This document shows positions 62,556 through 64,000 of a stretch of 64,000 bases of DNA, piece after piece (position 1 is the stretch's first letter; each line of letters starts with the position of its first letter). The notes under the pieces were generated by a model. The model did not search any database. It worked only from the letters and a program-made list of their open reading frames with translations, and was not told where the DNA came from. The position numbers and the translations under genes were made by a program. Origin of the DNA: an uncultured Lachnospiraceae bacterium (GTDB taxonomy: Bacteria; Bacillota; Clostridia; Lachnospirales; Lachnospiraceae); contig CAKRJT010000009.1 of assembly GCA_934351925.1 (NCBI GenBank), positions 41,662 to 105,661 on the forward strand, read 5' to 3'.

Positions 62556-62696
62556 GTTGCGGGATTTTACTATGTTGCAAGCCGGGTACTTTGCAACCGT
62601 CGGCGTTTAACGGCTGTATTTTAGCCGCTTACGCGCCGCTACGAGTTGCAATGTAGCGAGAGCGTGCCCGGCGGTAATATAGCAAAATCTCGCAAC
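62556..62696 (+). ncRNA. Extended 141-nt imperfect hairpin in the uxuA leader
   Basis: Outer arms GTTGCGGGATTTTACTAT (62556) and ATAGCAAAATCTCGCAAC (62679) pair over 18 positions with one G-U and one mismatch. Inside, GCCGGGTAC (62581) pairs with GTGCCCGGC (62664), TTGCAAC (62591) with GTTGCAA (62645), CGGCG (62601) with CGCCG (62634), and CGGCT (62611) with AGCCG (62623). It ends 57 bases before the uxuA start. Either a structured leader RNA or a palindromic mobile repeat; not a class I recognise. Confidence 0.6.
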
Positions 62697-62753
62697 GTCC
62701 GTTGGATACATACATTTCGCAACTACCCATTATCACAATAAGGAGGCACCCAC

Positions 62754-63851
62754 ATGCACATGACTTTCCGCTGGTACGGTGAAGGCAACGACACCGTAAC
62801 CCTTGAGCAGATACGCCAGATTCCGGGCGTTGATGGCATCGTATGGGCACTTCACAATAAGCAGCCGGGCGAGATATGGCAGCCTGACGAGATACGCGAA
62901 GTGACCGACCACATAAAGGAGTACGGCTTCAATGTCGACGTAGTCGAGAGCGTCAATGTACACGACGATATCAAGATAGGACTTCCAAGCCGCGACCAGT
63001 ATATTGAGAACTACAAGCAGACTCTCAGAAACCTAAAAGAGGTCGGAGTGAAGGTAGTCTGCTACAATTTCATGCCTATATTCGACTGGACGAGAACCGA
63101 CCTCTTCCACCCGGTAGGCGACGGCTCAACCGCGCTCTACTATGAGAAAAATAAGATAATCGACGACCCGAAGGAGATGGCTAAGTACATACTCGAAAAA
63201 TGTGACGGCTTTACGATGCCGGGCTGGGAGCCTGAGAGAATGGCTCATCTGTCCGAGCTTTTCGAGGCATACAAGGACGTGACAAAGGAAAAGCTCTGGG
63301 CTAACCTCAAGTATTTCCTGGAAGCTCTCATGCCGACCTGCCGCGAATGTGACATCAAGATGGCCATACATCAGGACGACCCGCCTTGGGATATCTTCGG
63401 ACTTCCCCGCCTTTTAGTAGATGAGCCTTCCATCGACCGCTTTTTGAAGATGGTCGACGACCCGTACAACTGCCTGACGCTCTGCTCCGGCTCGCTTGGC
63501 TCTAACCCGGCAAACAATGTAGCTGACATAATAAGAAAACACTGCGGCAGAATTGCCTTTGCACATATAAGAAATGTAAAGCATTTTCCTAACGGTGATT
63601 TCTCCGAGGCATCGCACCGCGACTGCGATGGTGATATCGGAATACTTGATATCGTAAAGGCATACCATGACTGCGGCTTCACCGGCTATATCCGCCCTGA
63701 CCACGGAAGACATATCTGGGGTGAGAAATGCAGACCCGGCTACGGACTGTATGACCGCGCACTCGGCGTCATGTACCTGCTCGGCTGCTTTGACACCCTC
63801 GGGAAATTCGACGTCACCCCTCGCGATAAATCGCTCGGAAATGAGGATTAG
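62754..63851 (+). CDS. uxuA: Mannonate dehydratase
   Basis: A 365-residue enzyme that converts D-mannonate to 2-keto-3-deoxygluconate in glucuronate breakdown. It shows the family pattern (MTFRWYGEGNDTV, VVESVNVHDDIKIG, NFMPIFDWTRT, MAIHQDDPPWDIFGLPR, FAHIRNVKHFPNGDFSE, YIRPDHGRHIWGE). AAGGAGG lies eight bases before the ATG. The last ten codons (TPRDKSLGNED region) lie in a 32-bp sequence repeated exactly at 63965-63996, so the C-terminus appears to derive from a family C repeat. Confidence 0.95.
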   Translation: MHMTFRWYGEGNDTVTLEQIRQIPGVDGIVWALHNKQPGEIWQPDEIREVTDHIKEYGFNVDVVESVNVHDDIKIGLPSRDQYIENYKQTLRNLKEVGVKVVCYNFMPIFDWTRTDLFHPVGDGSTALYYEKNKIIDDPKEMAKYILEKCDGFTMPGWEPERMAHLSELFEAYKDVTKEKLWANLKYFLEALMPTCRECDIKMAIHQDDPPWDIFGLPRLLVDEPSIDRFLKMVDDPYNCLTLCSGSLGSNPANNVADIIRKHCGRIAFAHIRNVKHFPNGDFSEASHRDCDGDIGILDIVKAYHDCGFTGYIRPDHGRHIWGEKCRPGYGLYDRALGVMYLLGCFDTLGKFDVTPRDKSLGNED

Positions 63852-63998
63852 TGTGAAAAATAAACTTGATAGCATATTTTTCACACATGCAATTTGCTTC
63901 TGAGCGAAAACAAATTGCTTTTGATGACAGATGAGAAATCGCCTGCGCGAATTTCCCATCGCCTCCTCGCGATAAATCGCTCGGAAATGAGGATTAAT
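63852..63998 (+). repeat. Family C dispersed hairpin repeat, copy 2
   Basis: About 147 bp matching 11037-11181 on the other strand. Hairpins GTGTGAAAAATA/TATTTTTCACAC and GCAATTTG/CAAATTGC are clear. The end CCTCGCGATAAATCG...GAGGATTA (63965-63996) exactly duplicates 63819-63850 in uxuA. The window stops at ...TTAATAT, so the next base could complete an ATG of a following gene. Confidence 0.8.
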
Positions 63999-64000
63999 AT

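Larger units (their letters stand above)
62336..62753. other. 418-bp intergenic region upstream of uxuA
   Basis: First part (62340-62460) has short GAGCTGCC / GAGCAGCTC repeats that may form a terminator. TTGACA (62475-62480) and TACAAT (62497-62502) are a likely sigma-A promoter. The rest is the long hairpin listed separately. Confidence 0.5.

Overview
This window looks like a chromosomal segment of an anaerobic Clostridia, most likely a Lachnospiraceae. The evidence is: a SCIFF peptide (six cysteines in 46 residues) with its radical-SAM maturase; a fused SecDF; HemZ; the Clostridia block recJ / apt / relA / MBL hydrolase / hemZ; strong AGGAGG ribosome sites; and plant-polysaccharide genes (GH28 pectinase-like enzyme, GH2 enzyme, sugar esterase, mannonate dehydratase). 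I cannot fix the species; a pectin-using gut Lachnospiraceae fits. There is no rRNA, tRNA, CRISPR, prophage or transposase.

Layout. 1-2.9 kb: ABC exporter half (cut by the left edge), TetR regulator, glutathione peroxidase and OhrR-type regulator, with clear operators. 2.9-8.7 kb: AlbA_2/Schlafen-like regulator, GH2 glycosidase, rsgA, and a promoter-terminator unit with no large gene (candidate small RNA). 8.4-11 kb: pectin/hexuronate genes plus a broken DJ-1/PfpI gene. 11.3-12.6 kb: gene debris (Rpn tail, frameshifted histidine kinase, ABC-2 permease tail) and tandem hairpin repeats. 12.6-24.7 kb: AAA ATPase, AAC(3)-like acetyltransferase, M15 peptidase, SLC6-type symporter, RlmI-like methyltransferase, glycosyltransferase, glyA, chemoreceptor, HD-GYP protein. 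24.7-36.8 kb: hemZ, MBL hydrolase, relA/spoT and apt, separated from recJ by five surface-glycan and sugar genes (galE, two GT2, licD, a TIM-barrel isomerase). 37-40.4 kb: feoB with two feoA genes. 40.7-46.1 kb: K+/H+ antiporter, M28 peptidase, secDF. 46.2-54.1 kb: cteB, scifA, an L7/L12-domain membrane protein, tldE, tldD, and a NatAB-type ABC exporter. 54.2-59.2 kb: chemoreceptor, then a DtxR-type regulator with a NitT/TauT-type ABC importer. 59.3-64 kb: beta-CASP MBL nuclease, cysteine desulfurase, uxuA.

The most unusual signal is a set of short hairpin repeats sitting directly before start codons, in the same orientation as the gene, that supply its Shine-Dalgarno sequence. Family A (75 bp, two hairpins) precedes the AAC(3)-like gene and tldE and is tandem in the debris region. 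Family B (GC-rich hairpin ending GGAATGGRGATT) precedes three genes. Family C (about 145 bp, four hairpins) precedes the GH28 gene and lies at the right edge, where a 32-bp exact duplicate forms the 3' end of uxuA. Families A and C have a GRGGATWA-like motif on both sides, as expected if they insert into, and duplicate, ribosome-binding sites. This is inference from a few copies and needs a genome-wide search.

Other notable points: a shared TTAG-N6-CTAA (DtxR-type) box before the left-edge ABC transporter and the feo genes; a roughly 140-nt imperfect hairpin before uxuA; and the grouping of the SCIFF RiPP genes with TldD/TldE proteases and an ABC exporter.
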